This document shows, piece by piece, positions 11,924-20,912 of a stretch of DNA of 64,000 nt; position 1 is the first letter of the stretch, and every line of letters starts with the position of its first letter. A program made the translations under genes and the position numbers. The DNA is from Myroides sp. JBRI-B21084 (lineage in GTDB: Bacteria > Bacteroidota > Bacteroidia > Flavobacteriales > Flavobacteriaceae): positions 930,001 to 994,000 of the forward strand of contig NZ_CP120653.1 of NCBI RefSeq assembly GCF_030545015.1, read 5' to 3'. The notes under the pieces are model-generated. The model made no database searches, was not told the DNA's origin, and saw only the letters and a list, made by a program, of their open reading frames with translations.

Positions 11924-12778
11924 TTAATTGTTTCTATTTCTACGCTCGTTGCGCAAAGGGCGTTGTTCAGGGAATTTCTTTTTAAATTCTTTTCTAGTTT
12001 TACTTGGTTCTTGATTTTTATGTTCAGAAGTTTTAGCTATTTTAGGCAAGCTTCCTTCTTCGGTTTTAATACTTTCACTAATCAAGCGGTTTAATTCATT
12101 CATTTCGGATTGCGAAATTTCACGATATTTACCAGTTGGTACATCTAACGAAATATTCATAATGCGGATTCGCTTTAAGGCAATTACTTCGTAATCAAAA
12201 TACTCACACATACGACGTATTTGTCTGTTTAAACCTTGTGTTAAAAAGATTCTAAAAGTGGTACTGCTTATTTTTTCTACTTTACATTCTTTAGTAATAG
12301 AATCTAAAATAGGTACACCCGCACTCATTCTTTCAATGAAACGGTCGGTAATGGTTTTGTTAACGGTAACAATATATTCTTTTTCGTGATTGTTACGTGC
12401 ACGAAGTATTTTGTTAACAATATCACCGTCGTTTGTCATAATTATTAATCCTTCAGAGTCTTTATCGAGCCTTCCAACAGGAAAAATTCTTTCGTGATAG
12501 TTTACAAAATCTACGATATTGCCTTTTACAGTTTGATTAGTTGTGCACTCTATTCCTACCGGTTTGTTAAGTGCTAAATATATTTTTGGATCTTCTTTTG
12601 AAGTGATTAATTTACCGTTTACATGAATAATATCGGTAGGGGTAACTTTGGTGCCTAATTCTGGAATTTTACCATTAATAGTAATTCTGCCTTGTTCTAA
12701 TAATTTATCGGCTTCTCTACGCGAGCAATAACCTACTTCTGATAAAAATTTATTTATTCTTTTTCCTTCTTGTTCCAT
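11924..12778 (-). CDS. rluF: 23S rRNA pseudouridine(2604) synthase RluF
   Basis: 284 residues. An N-terminal S4 RNA-binding domain ([20 protein letters not shown], residues 8-27) is followed by an RsuA/RluB/E/F-type catalytic domain with the nucleophile D105 in [11 protein letters not shown]. The motif [15 protein letters not shown] is characteristic of RluF rather than RluB or RluE. The enzyme converts U2604 (and in E. coli tRNA-Tyr U35) to pseudouridine. A Lys/Arg/Asn-rich tail of about 45 residues after residue 235 is not part of the fold and probably aids RNA binding. It follows the hydrolase gene by 9 bases, so the two are likely co-transcribed. Confidence 0.88.
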   Translation of the reverse strand: MEQEGKRINKFLSEVGYCSRREADKLLEQGRITINGKIPELGTKVTPTDIIHVNGKLITSKEDPKIYLALNKPVGIECTTNQTVKGNIVDFVNYHERIFPVGRLDKDSEGLIIMTNDGDIVNKILRARNNHEKEYIVTVNKTITDRFIERMSAGVPILDSITKECKVEKISSTTFRIFLTQGLNRQIRRMCEYFDYEVIALKRIRIMNISLDVPTGKYREISQSEMNELNRLISESIKTEEGSLPKIAKTSEHKNQEPSKTRKEFKKKFPEQRPLRNERRNRNN

Positions 12779-12787
12779 TTTGCAAAA

Positions 12788-13648
12788 TTACGATTTAAAG
12801 CAGTTGTTTTCTAAAAAATGTATAATTTGTTGGTTAACGATTTCGTCATACAAACTATGTCCTAAGTTTTCTGTTGTGTAAAGGGGAATATAATTATGTT
12901 TAGATATAATTTCAACAGCATCGGAATATGGAACCACAGTATCTGTTTTATCGTGTATAATTCCTAATGGTATTTTTATTGAATCGATAAATGAGCTGCT
13001 ATTAAAATTTTCTGGTTTCATAGAAAAACGTTTTGAAAATTCGTTTAGAAAACCTTGGTACGATTTGTTACTTAGTGATATAAGTTGCTTGTAATTTTCG
13101 GTGATACGTAAAAAGCGATTGGGAGCACCTAAAGATATTGCTTTTTTAATAAAGTTAGGTTGGTAGGTTGCTAGGTAGTACAGCATTGTCATTCCGCCTA
13201 AACTGTGACCTATTATAAATTGTGGTTTAAAATGATTGCAAACCTCGTTTACAAATTTGCTGTACAATACGGCATTTAATTCTTTACCACTGCTTAAACC
13301 TTGGCCAGGTGCATCGAGTGCAATTACGCGGTAGTCTAATTTTTTTAGATATTGAATTACCCCTTGCCATCTGTTAGCATTGCTTTCCCATCCATGTACA
13401 AGTAAAATGGTTTCTTTTGTACCGTACCATTCGTATGTTTGAATATGGTATTGATTAAAGTTGAGCTTTTGCATTGCGCTTGAACTTAAAAAAGTGGGTA
13501 ACGATTTTAAAACGCCATCACGAGGTACAGAAAATAAGGTATATGCAGTATTTGCCGCAAATTTTGCGTTTAAATAGTGCAAGGAGTTAATGTATAACCC
13601 AAAACCTTTTGTAAGTAATTTATATTTTATGTTTTTCCAAAACGTCAT
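12788..13648 (-). CDS. Alpha/beta hydrolase
   Basis: 286 residues with the oxyanion-hole motif LVHGWESNANRW (residues 83-94), nucleophile S149 in GHSLGG, an acidic residue in HDKTDTVVP and a final His in NLGHSLYDE, so the triad is complete. Substrate unknown. A basic hydrophobic N-terminus (WKNIKYKLLTKGF) might tether it to the membrane. It is a paralogue of the hydrolase at 31192-32046: both have about 80 residues before the HGW motif, the same DAPG(Q/H)G element and similar length. A terminator separates it from the upstream gene, so it needs its own promoter or read-through. Confidence 0.8.
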   Translation of the reverse strand: MTFWKNIKYKLLTKGFGLYINSLHYLNAKFAANTAYTLFSVPRDGVLKSLPTFLSSSAMQKLNFNQYHIQTYEWYGTKETILLVHGWESNANRWQGVIQYLKKLDYRVIALDAPGQGLSSGKELNAVLYSKFVNEVCNHFKPQFIIGHSLGGMTMLYYLATYQPNFIKKAISLGAPNRFLRITENYKQLISLSNKSYQGFLNEFSKRFSMKPENFNSSSFIDSIKIPLGIIHDKTDTVVPYSDAVEIISKHNYIPLYTTENLGHSLYDEIVNQQIIHFLENNCFKS

Positions 13649-13675
13649 AAAAAAAGCCTCTTTTAATAGAGGCTT
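13648..13675 (-). terminator. Terminator between the COG1579 gene and the hydrolase (minus strand)
   Basis: AAGCCTC / GAGGCTT stem with an 8-base loop, then TTTTTTTAT on the minus strand; the T run touches the ATG of the downstream hydrolase. Confidence 0.75.
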
Positions 13676-13679
13676 AAAT

Positions 13680-14459
13680 TTATTTTAAATTTTTGATAAT
13701 TGTATCAATTTTTTCTCTTTCTTCAGCAGCTAAAGCAGCATCAACTAAAATTCTACCACTGTGCTCGTCTGTCATAATTTTTTTACGAGCAGCAATTTCA
13801 ACTTGAACTTGCGGTGGAATGGTAAAGAATGAACCAGCAGAAGCGCCACGTTCAATTGAAACAACAGCTAAACGGTTTTTAACACTGTTTCGTATTCTTC
13901 TATAAGCATTTAGTAAACGGTCTTCAATTGCAGATGCAAATTCTTCAGATTTTTCAGTTAATGCAATTTCTTCACGTTCAGTTTCAACTAAAATACCATT
14001 TAATTCATTTTCTTTATGATGTAAATGTACTTTTTTAAGCTCTAACTTTTCAGAAGTTTGTTCAATAACATTCGTTTTGTATTCAATTGAAGCTTTAAAT
14101 TCTTTAATATGTTTTTCAGCTAATTCAATTTCTAACGTTTGAAATTCAATTTCTTTAGTTAAAGAGTTGAATTCTCGGTTGTTACGAACGTCTTTTTGTT
14201 GTTCTGTGTATTTTTTAATTGCAGCTTTATGCGTTTCAATATCGTTTTTCTTAGCTTTAATCTGTCCTTCAATTGATTCAACTTCGTTTGTAAGTTTTTC
14301 CAAACGTATAGTAAGTCCGGCAACTTCATCTTTTAAATCTTCTACTTCAAGGGGTAATTCACCTCTCATGTTTTGAATTTCGTCTATTCTTGAATCAATC
14401 AATTGTAAGTCGTATAACGCTCTTAATTTTTCTTCAACAGTTTCTGCTTTCTTTGCCAT
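13680..14459 (-). CDS. COG1579-family coiled-coil protein with degenerate zinc ribbon
   Basis: 259 residues. Residues 1-195 form a long antiparallel coiled coil (heptads of Leu/Ile/Glu/Lys). The C-terminal domain matches the C4 zinc-ribbon family in order and spacing (RGA..G.F..IPPQ, then KKI...EH.GRILVD) but all four Cys are gone: RGASAGSFFTIPPQ and TDEHSGRILVD carry Ala, Ser and Asp at those places. It therefore cannot bind zinc in the usual way. Related proteins (CdsZ in Chlamydia) are thought to bind nucleic acids or chaperone-like partners; the function here is unknown. It lies 2 bases after the Nif3-like gene, a pairing common in Bacteroidota. Confidence 0.85.
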   Translation of the reverse strand: MAKKAETVEEKLRALYDLQLIDSRIDEIQNMRGELPLEVEDLKDEVAGLTIRLEKLTNEVESIEGQIKAKKNDIETHKAAIKKYTEQQKDVRNNREFNSLTKEIEFQTLEIELAEKHIKEFKASIEYKTNVIEQTSEKLELKKVHLHHKENELNGILVETEREEIALTEKSEEFASAIEDRLLNAYRRIRNSVKNRLAVVSIERGASAGSFFTIPPQVQVEIAARKKIMTDEHSGRILVDAALAAEEREKIDTIIKNLK

Positions 14460-14461
14460 AT

Positions 14462-15556
14462 TTATAGGTAGTTAACCGGATTTGTTTTAATGCTTGATAA
14501 AATAATTGCAAAGTTAGGAATTTTTTTCAATAGATAATCAAAAATATAATTTTTTACATACATTTCACTTTCAAAATGACCAACATCGACTAATAAAATT
14601 TGATTTTCGGCTTGAAAAAAATCGTGATATTTTAAATCGGCGGTTATTAATACATCGGCTTGTTGTGCTTTTGCTGCCGAAATTGCAAAACTTCCTGAGC
14701 CACCTAGAACGGCTACTTTTTTTATTTTTTTATTTAGAAAATTTGAATGACGTATACCACCTGTTTGTAATTTATTTTTAGCAAAAATTAAAAAATCTTT
14801 TTCATTAGTTTCGGTATCTAAATCGCCAATCATTCCTAAACCAATATTTTGATGATTGTTTTCAAGTTTTGTTATTTCATAAGCAACTTCTTCATACGGA
14901 TGACTTTCAAACAATGCTTTTAAAATATTGTTTTGTAGGTGTTTTTCAAAAGTAACTTCAAGTTTTGTTTCTTCAACTTCGGTGAATACATTTTTATTTC
15001 CTATAACTGGATTACTATCTTGATTGCCTGTAAACGATCCAACGCCTGCTGATGTAAAACTACAGTCAAAATAATTGCCAATTGCACCTGCACCCGCATT
15101 AAATAAAGCTTTTTGTACGTTCGTTAGATTGTTTTTAGGTACAAAAGTGGTTAGTTTATATATAAAATGTTGTTTGGGAATTAATATTTTAGTGTTAGTT
15201 ACCCCTAAAGCATTGCACAAAATTTTGTTAACTCCCAATTTATGATTGTCTAAACCTGTATGAACTGCATAAATTGCAATGTCATTTTTAATAGCTTTAA
15301 TAACTGCGCGTTCTACATAATTTTTACCAGTTATTTTTTTTATACCTGAAAATAAAATAGGGTGAAAACACACAATTACATTACAGTTTTTTTCAACAGC
15401 TTCGTTAACAACTGTTTCTAAAGCATCATGACAAATTAAAATTCCTGTAATTTCAGAGTTTTTATCGCCAACAAGTAATCCAACGTTGTCAAAATCTTCG
15501 GCAAAAGCCGTTGGTGCCATTTCTTCTAAAATAGGGATAAGTTGATGTACTTTCAC
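14462..15556 (-). CDS. Nif3-like dinuclear metal centre protein (DUF34)
   Basis: 364 residues of the long YqfO-type Nif3/GTP cyclohydrolase I type 2-like family. The metal-site motifs are present: DNVGLLVGD near the N-terminus, CFHPILFSG, AVHTGLDN, and a C-terminal DVGHFESE. A PII/CutA-like domain (around residues 130-240, including SHPYEEVAYEI) is inserted in the middle as in Bacillus YqfO. It assembles as a toroidal hexamer; the biochemical role is unsettled. First gene of a minus-strand unit with the COG1579 gene and divergent from lpxK (76 bases). Confidence 0.9.
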   Translation of the reverse strand: MKVHQLIPILEEMAPTAFAEDFDNVGLLVGDKNSEITGILICHDALETVVNEAVEKNCNVIVCFHPILFSGIKKITGKNYVERAVIKAIKNDIAIYAVHTGLDNHKLGVNKILCNALGVTNTKILIPKQHFIYKLTTFVPKNNLTNVQKALFNAGAGAIGNYFDCSFTSAGVGSFTGNQDSNPVIGNKNVFTEVEETKLEVTFEKHLQNNILKALFESHPYEEVAYEITKLENNHQNIGLGMIGDLDTETNEKDFLIFAKNKLQTGGIRHSNFLNKKIKKVAVLGGSGSFAISAAKAQQADVLITADLKYHDFFQAENQILLVDVGHFESEMYVKNYIFDYLLKKIPNFAIILSSIKTNPVNYL

Positions 15557-15632
15557 AATTTAATTTTTAATTGTATCAAAGATAAAAATAATCGTTAATT
15601 TCGTTTACCATTTTAAACCAAAGTTTTTGTAA

Positions 15633-16631
15633 ATGAAAGACCTCCGCAAAATATTATTACCGTTATCGTTGATTTATGCAGCTATAACAAGCTTGCGTAA
15701 TTTTTTTTACGATAAAGGAATTAAAAAATCAACAGCTTTTAATTTACCTGTTATTGCTGTGGGAAACTTGTCGGTGGGCGGAACGGGTAAAACACCAATG
15801 GTTGAATATTTGGTGCGATTGCTATCTGCTGAAAGAAAATTAGTTGTTTTAAGTCGTGGTTATAAACGTAAAAGTAAAGGGTTTTATTTGGCTAAGGATA
15901 CTACTACAATTGAAGAAATTGGAGATGAACCTTTTCAATATCATTCTAAATTTAAAAATATTAATGTAGCTGTGAATGCTGATAGGGTTGAAGGTGTAAC
16001 TAAAATTTTAGAGTATTTGCCTAATACTGAAACTATTTTGTTAGATGATGCTTTTCAGCACCGAAAAATAAAAGCAGGTTTTTACATTATGCTTACCGCT
16101 TACAATGATTTGTTTTATAACGATTTGGTTTTGCCTGCGGGTAATTTGCGCGAATGTAAATCAGGGGTAAAAAGAGCCAATGTAGTAGTGGTTACTAAAT
16201 GTCCTAAAAATTTGTCAGAGCAAGAAATGCTTCAAATAAAAAAGAAAATAACTATTGCTAATGATCGTATTTTCTTTTCTACAATTAATTACCATCATTC
16301 GGTTACAAATAATGATGAAGAAATTTTAATAAGCAATTTAAAAAATGATTTTATAGCCGTAGCTGGTATTGCAAAACCCGAATATTTTTATGCGTATTTA
16401 AATTGTAATAAAATGGATTGTTTAACTTTTCCTGATCACCATTTTTTTACTGAACAAGATTTAAAAAATATCATTAAAAAAGCAAACGGTCGTAAAATTA
16501 TTACAACCGAAAAAGATTATATGCGTTTGCAAAATCATCTGCCTAAAAATCAATTGTATTATTTACCAATTGAAATGCTCTTTTTAAAAGAAGAACAATG
16601 GTTTAATGAAATTTTTAAAAAAATGGTCTAA
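15633..16631 (+). CDS. lpxK: Tetraacyldisaccharide 4'-kinase
   Basis: 332 residues. The enzyme phosphorylates the 4' position of lipid A disaccharide-1-phosphate at the inner face of the cytoplasmic membrane. The P-loop is VGNLSVGGTGKTP (about residues 44-56), preceded by an N-terminal membrane-binding helix (LPLSLIYAAITSLRNFFYDKG). Further LpxK signatures are LSRGYKRKSKGF, GDEPFQ and LLDDAFQHRKI. The length matches the family. It is divergent from the Nif3-like gene. The next gene starts after a good promoter, so lpxK is probably monocistronic. Confidence 0.93.
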   Translation: MKDLRKILLPLSLIYAAITSLRNFFYDKGIKKSTAFNLPVIAVGNLSVGGTGKTPMVEYLVRLLSAERKLVVLSRGYKRKSKGFYLAKDTTTIEEIGDEPFQYHSKFKNINVAVNADRVEGVTKILEYLPNTETILLDDAFQHRKIKAGFYIMLTAYNDLFYNDLVLPAGNLRECKSGVKRANVVVVTKCPKNLSEQEMLQIKKKITIANDRIFFSTINYHHSVTNNDEEILISNLKNDFIAVAGIAKPEYFYAYLNCNKMDCLTFPDHHFFTEQDLKNIIKKANGRKIITTEKDYMRLQNHLPKNQLYYLPIEMLFLKEEQWFNEIFKKMV

Positions 16632-16645
16632 TTTTTTTTAAAATG

Positions 16646-16675
16646 TTGCTAAATAATGTCTTTTTAATAATTTTG
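16646..16675 (+). promoter_or_regulatory. Promoter of the T9SS cargo gene
   Basis: TTG at 16646-16648, 19 bases, TAATTTTG at 16668-16675; 26 bases before the ATG. Very close to the Bacteroidota consensus. Confidence 0.65.
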
Positions 16676-16701
16676 CCAAATATTTAAATCAACCAAAAAA
16701 A

Positions 16702-18198
16702 ATGTTTAAAAATTTACTTTTAGTTGTAACTTTATTCGTTACTCAATTTGTGTTTTCACAAAAAATTTCTTTGTACAAGCAGTTTTACGGTAGTTATGAT
16801 TATACAATGCTTGGTAATACCCTTAATGTTCAAGCAAACGGTAATGCTAATTTGTGCGATATTTTAACTTCATCATCTGCAACTTTAAATATTCCAGGTA
16901 CAAAAGAAATTGCTGCAGCCTATTTGTATTGGTCTGGGGTTGGTAATCCTAAAGAAGCCGATTTAAATGTTAAGTTAAACAACATTGAGGTACAAGCAGA
17001 ACGCACTAACTTTTTAGCTTTTAGTACTGATGAAAAATATGCGTACTTTTCTGCTTTTGCCGATGTAACAAATATTGTTAAACAATTTGGTGAAACCGAT
17101 TATGATTTAAGCGATTTAGATTTAAGAAAGCACATAGCTAAATACTGTGGAGGAAATTACGTAGGTTGGTCTATTACTGTAGTTTACAAAGATGAAAATA
17201 TTGAAAATAATTTGGTTGCTGTTTACGATGGATTTGAAAATTTAGGAGGCAATAATCCTAATATTAATATTGTATTAGACGGATTTAGAATTACCAATGC
17301 AGCAAATTCAAAAATATCGTTCTTAGCTTGGGAAGGTGATGCTACTTTAGCATCGGGCGAAGAGTTACGGATTAATAACTTAATAGTATCAAACGCCTTA
17401 AATCCTGCAAATAATGCTTTTAATTGTACTAATACGTATTCAAATTCTACTGAAATGTGGAATATGGATTTGGATCAATACGATTTAAGTTCATTTGTAA
17501 AAGTAGACGATACCGTTTTAGATATTAAAGTAACAACAGCTGCCGATGTTGTGCTTTTTAATACTATTGTGCTATCGGTTTACAGTGTTTTTCCCGACGC
17601 AACCATAAAAGCAAATAATTTTAAAAACTACTGCCATACACGAACAGTTGATATAGATTATACAGTTGGTAATTACAAAGGAAATCATCCTTTAAAAGCT
17701 CAAACGCCTATTGCATTTTATATTAACGATGAATTGGTAGGTCGTGATCAAACTACACAAGAAATAACAGAGGGCAATGATGCTATCTTCTCAACAACAT
17801 TAAATATTCCTGAAAAATTTGGATACCGTTTTGATTTAGAAATTAGGGTAGACGATACAGGAAATAAAAAGGGTATAGTTTACGAAATTGATGAAGAGAA
17901 TAATAACACCAAATTACACGTAAATTTAACAAAAGATTGCCCTATTCAAAAAGGTGTTTCTGCTAATTTTGATGGAAGCAACGATGGATTTGATTTAAGT
18001 ATATATGCACCAGATTATCTTAAAATTTATAACAGATACGGGAAAGAAGTTTACAAACATGGTAAAGGATATACCTACCAATGGGTAGGGCAAGATAACA
18101 ACGGTAAAGATTTGCCAACAGGCACTTATTATTACGTTTTTAGCACTCCTTTTGAAACTATAACCGGATATATTTATTTAATTAAAGAAGTAAAATAG
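16702..18198 (+). CDS. T9SS type B sorting domain protein, paralogue 1
   Basis: 498 residues. A Sec signal peptide (MFKNLLLVVTLFVTQFVFSQ) is followed by a beta-rich domain of about 270 residues (begins KISLYKQFYGSYDYTMLGNT; motif AAYLYWSGVGN), a CARDB-like repeat (about 305-405, ending EIDEENNNTKLHV), and a gliding-motility-associated C-terminal domain (about 410-498; DYLKIYNRYGKEVYKHGKGY, DLPTGTYYYVF). The CTD is the type B signal, so the protein should be exported by the T9SS whose porU, porV, porQ and plug genes are in this window. It is clearly homologous to the gene at 18743. The role is probably surface adhesion or an envelope function, but this is unproven. Confidence 0.85.
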   Translation: MFKNLLLVVTLFVTQFVFSQKISLYKQFYGSYDYTMLGNTLNVQANGNANLCDILTSSSATLNIPGTKEIAAAYLYWSGVGNPKEADLNVKLNNIEVQAERTNFLAFSTDEKYAYFSAFADVTNIVKQFGETDYDLSDLDLRKHIAKYCGGNYVGWSITVVYKDENIENNLVAVYDGFENLGGNNPNINIVLDGFRITNAANSKISFLAWEGDATLASGEELRINNLIVSNALNPANNAFNCTNTYSNSTEMWNMDLDQYDLSSFVKVDDTVLDIKVTTAADVVLFNTIVLSVYSVFPDATIKANNFKNYCHTRTVDIDYTVGNYKGNHPLKAQTPIAFYINDELVGRDQTTQEITEGNDAIFSTTLNIPEKFGYRFDLEIRVDDTGNKKGIVYEIDEENNNTKLHVNLTKDCPIQKGVSANFDGSNDGFDLSIYAPDYLKIYNRYGKEVYKHGKGYTYQWVGQDNNGKDLPTGTYYYVFSTPFETITGYIYLIKEVK

Positions 18199-18200
18199 GT

Positions 18201-18698
18201 ATGAAGCAAATAATGTTTTTACTATCAGTTTTATTGTTAATAGGATGTAGTAACGAAATTGAAGATACTTTAAATAAGTATAAAAATATGCCTAAATCAT
18301 CAGAATTAATGGGGTTTTGGCAATTAAAAGGAGTTTACCCTGTTAATGAATTTGCTGATAATAGCAATATAGGTATTTCGCAAGGAAACGTTGGTTTGGC
18401 ACCAAACGATATTTTGTATTTAGATACAGTTCACTTAAAGTTTTTGAATAAAACAACCGATGACGATTCGTTTTTTTACAATAAATCAGATCAACATTAT
18501 TGGTTTAATGAAAATCAGTTTATAAAATCGGTTCTTGAATCAAGCTATAAAACTAAAAATTATCAAAATATTTTAGAATATCAAATTCCTTATAAATTAG
18601 TGCCAACAAAAGATACTTTAGTCGTTCAAAACCAAGGAAAAGTAATGTACCTTGTAAAAACAGATAATGTAAAAGTTATAGAGTATCCACTTAACTAA
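18201..18698 (+). CDS. Putative lipoprotein between two T9SS cargo genes
   Basis: 165 residues. The signal peptide ends in LLLIGC (Cys16), so it is lipidated; residues after the Cys (SNEIEDTL) are acidic and might favour surface exposure. It begins 2 bases after the stop of the preceding T9SS cargo gene, so the two are translated from one message. The rest (GFWQLKGVYPVNEF, then short beta-like segments) resembles a lipocalin-like or META-type small beta domain only loosely; I do not recognise the family. Its position between two homologous secreted proteins suggests a shared assembly. Confidence 0.75.
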   Translation: MKQIMFLLSVLLLIGCSNEIEDTLNKYKNMPKSSELMGFWQLKGVYPVNEFADNSNIGISQGNVGLAPNDILYLDTVHLKFLNKTTDDDSFFYNKSDQHYWFNENQFIKSVLESSYKTKNYQNILEYQIPYKLVPTKDTLVVQNQGKVMYLVKTDNVKVIEYPLN

Positions 18699-18742
18699 AC
18701 GTTTGTATTATTTTTTTTGTATTTTTATCCAAACAATTAATA

Positions 18743-20803
18743 ATGATAAAAATACTACAATTTTTACTAATTATTTTTGGTTTACAAGGTTTTGGGCAGC
18801 CTATTAAAATTTTTAAACAATTTACAGGTCCTTATGATTTTTTAATGATAGGGAATACCATGAACAGTTTACCAAATGGTACTAACAATTCATGTACGGT
18901 TTTAACCCAATCTAACGCAAAATTAACGTTACAACCTAATCAAAAAATAATTGCAGCTTACTTATACTGGTCTGGTTCGGGCGGTTTATCACAAGCCGAT
19001 TTACAAGTGCAGTTAAACGGCAACGAAATTAAAGCCGAACGTACTTTTACAGCAATTGGGCCAAGTGATTTACCTTTTTTTGGCGCGTTTGCTAATGTTA
19101 CAAATCTTGTAAAAGCTACAGGTTCTGCTATTTATACATTAAGTAATTTTGATTTAACAAATGTAATTGCACCGTATTGTACAAGCGGCAGTAATTATGC
19201 AGGTTGGTCTATTTTTCTTGTATATGAAGATGCTCAACTTTTAAACAGAGTAGTAAGTATTTACGATGGTTTTCAGCTTGTTGATAATACCGGAGCAAAT
19301 GTTTTAATTACTTTAAACGGACTAAATGTTACTAATGTTACTAATGCTAAAGTTGGTTTTTTAGCATGGGAAGGCGATGAAGATTTAGCTGTTGCCGAAG
19401 AATTAAAAATCAACAATAAAATTATAAGTAATGCACCTTTAAACCCTTTAAATAATGCGTTTAACGGAACTAACAGTTTCACTGGTTTGGCAGATTTGTG
19501 GAACATGGATTTAGATTATTATAATGTTGGAAATTTTTTAGAACTTGGCGATACCGAAATTTCTGTTCAAATAAAAACCCAACAAGATTTAGTAATTATT
19601 AACAATATTGCTGTTGCCTTAAATAGTTTGTTTGCCGATGCAAGTATGACTATTGACGATGTTGAAGTGATGTGCGATAGCCGAATTATTAAAGTTAATT
19701 ACTCTGTTTTTAATGATAAAGGTAATACACGCCTTTTACCAAGTGTACCTATTGCTTTTTATGCCGATAAAATATTGTTGGGAACAACATCTACCAAAGC
19801 AAGTCTACAGCCTAAAGAAACGCAAAAAGGATTTGTAATGCTTACAATACCAGAAAATATACCTAATGATTTTGTTTTAACAGCTGTTATAGATGACAAC
19901 GGAACAGGTATGGGAAATCTTATTGAAATAAACGAAAATAATAATATTGCAACCAAAAAAACAAAGTTAATTATAACGCCAAAATTGAATAAAGTAAACG
20001 ATTTAGTTTTATGCGATACAAACAATAATGGTTTTGTTGTTTTTGATTTACTAAAAATAAGCAAAGAAATTTGTAATGAAACAAATGTTTTAATTACGTT
20101 TCACGAATCTAAAAAAGACGCATTAATCGGCACAAATGCAATTGTAGAAATAAATAAATATCAAGTAAACACATTCACAGAAAATGTTATTTGGGTACGA
20201 GCTGTAAATAAGTTAAATGGTTGTACAAGTTTTACTTCTTTTAAACTAACTGCACAAATCAAACCTTTTGGTACATTAAATGAGCTTTTAAATATTTGTA
20301 ATTACCAAAATAATCCCAAAGCTGTAAATTTAAATCTGGTTACTGTTTTGTTAGGTAAATTGTATGATTATACACACCAAGTGCAATTAAAATTTTATGA
20401 AACCGAGTTTAATGCCACTGAAAATTTAAACGAAATTAAAAATACCGTTAATTACCAACCACCTACTTTTCCATTTACTATTTGGGTTAGGGTTTTAGGG
20501 AATGATAAATTAGCAAATAATATTATACATTTTCAAGTAAATAATTGTGTTATTCCGCAAGAATTAAAACTAAACGAAAGTGGTTTGTACGATAACTTAA
20601 ATTTGGATATTTTTAAAATAAACGAACTTAAAATTTACAATAAACACGGCAATTTAATTTATGAACACGGAAATGGTTATACCAATCAATGGAACGGTCA
20701 AGATAAAGACAACAAACCATTGCCGCAAGGTACATATTTTTACATTTTTAGAAATGTTTTTGATACTTTTTCAGGTAAAATACAATTGATTGATAAAAAA
20801 TGA
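18743..20803 (+). CDS. T9SS type B sorting domain protein, paralogue 2
   Basis: 686 residues. A signal peptide (MIKILQFLLIIFGLQGFGQ) precedes the same N-terminal domain as paralogue 1 (IKIFKQFTGPYDFLMIGNTM; AAYLYWSGSGG) and a CARDB-like repeat ending EINENNNIATKKT. It then has about 190 extra residues of Ig-like sequence absent from paralogue 1 (VNDLVLCDTNNNGFVVFDLL onward) before the type B CTD (KIYNKHGNLIYEHGNGY, PLPQGTYFYIF). A gene duplication followed by domain gain or loss explains the pair. Expected to be exported by the T9SS. The stop codon is part of the terminator hairpin. Confidence 0.85.
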   Translation: MIKILQFLLIIFGLQGFGQPIKIFKQFTGPYDFLMIGNTMNSLPNGTNNSCTVLTQSNAKLTLQPNQKIIAAYLYWSGSGGLSQADLQVQLNGNEIKAERTFTAIGPSDLPFFGAFANVTNLVKATGSAIYTLSNFDLTNVIAPYCTSGSNYAGWSIFLVYEDAQLLNRVVSIYDGFQLVDNTGANVLITLNGLNVTNVTNAKVGFLAWEGDEDLAVAEELKINNKIISNAPLNPLNNAFNGTNSFTGLADLWNMDLDYYNVGNFLELGDTEISVQIKTQQDLVIINNIAVALNSLFADASMTIDDVEVMCDSRIIKVNYSVFNDKGNTRLLPSVPIAFYADKILLGTTSTKASLQPKETQKGFVMLTIPENIPNDFVLTAVIDDNGTGMGNLIEINENNNIATKKTKLIITPKLNKVNDLVLCDTNNNGFVVFDLLKISKEICNETNVLITFHESKKDALIGTNAIVEINKYQVNTFTENVIWVRAVNKLNGCTSFTSFKLTAQIKPFGTLNELLNICNYQNNPKAVNLNLVTVLLGKLYDYTHQVQLKFYETEFNATENLNEIKNTVNYQPPTFPFTIWVRVLGNDKLANNIIHFQVNNCVIPQELKLNESGLYDNLNLDIFKINELKIYNKHGNLIYEHGNGYTNQWNGQDKDNKPLPQGTYFYIFRNVFDTFSGKIQLIDKK

Positions 20804-20833
20804 ACGCCTTCATAAAGAAGGCGTTCATTTTTT
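20799..20833 (+). terminator. Bidirectional terminator after the T9SS cargo pair
   Basis: A 13-bp perfect stem AATGAACGCCTTC / GAAGGCGTTCATT with a 5-base loop and TTTTTT; the TGA stop of the upstream gene lies in the left arm. On the minus strand it follows the small peptide and PspC genes, with A-rich sequence behind it. Confidence 0.9.
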
Positions 20834-20895
20834 TAAAACAAGCTTTTTATAAGATCAATAATTGTTTGACCGATTAATAATATTAAATAAAACAT
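20833..20895 (-). CDS. Possible 20-residue hydrophobic peptide
   Basis: An ATG-started frame downstream of the PspC gene encodes MFYLILLIGQTIIDLIKSLF, a single amphipathic or membrane-spanning segment. It starts 17 bases after the PspC stop and its stop touches the terminator, so it fills the 3' end of the transcript. Such a peptide could be a regulatory membrane microprotein, or chance. Low confidence. Confidence 0.3.
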   Translation of the reverse strand: MFYLILLIGQTIIDLIKSLF

Positions 20896-20912
20896 AAGCC
20901 CTAAGTTTTAGT

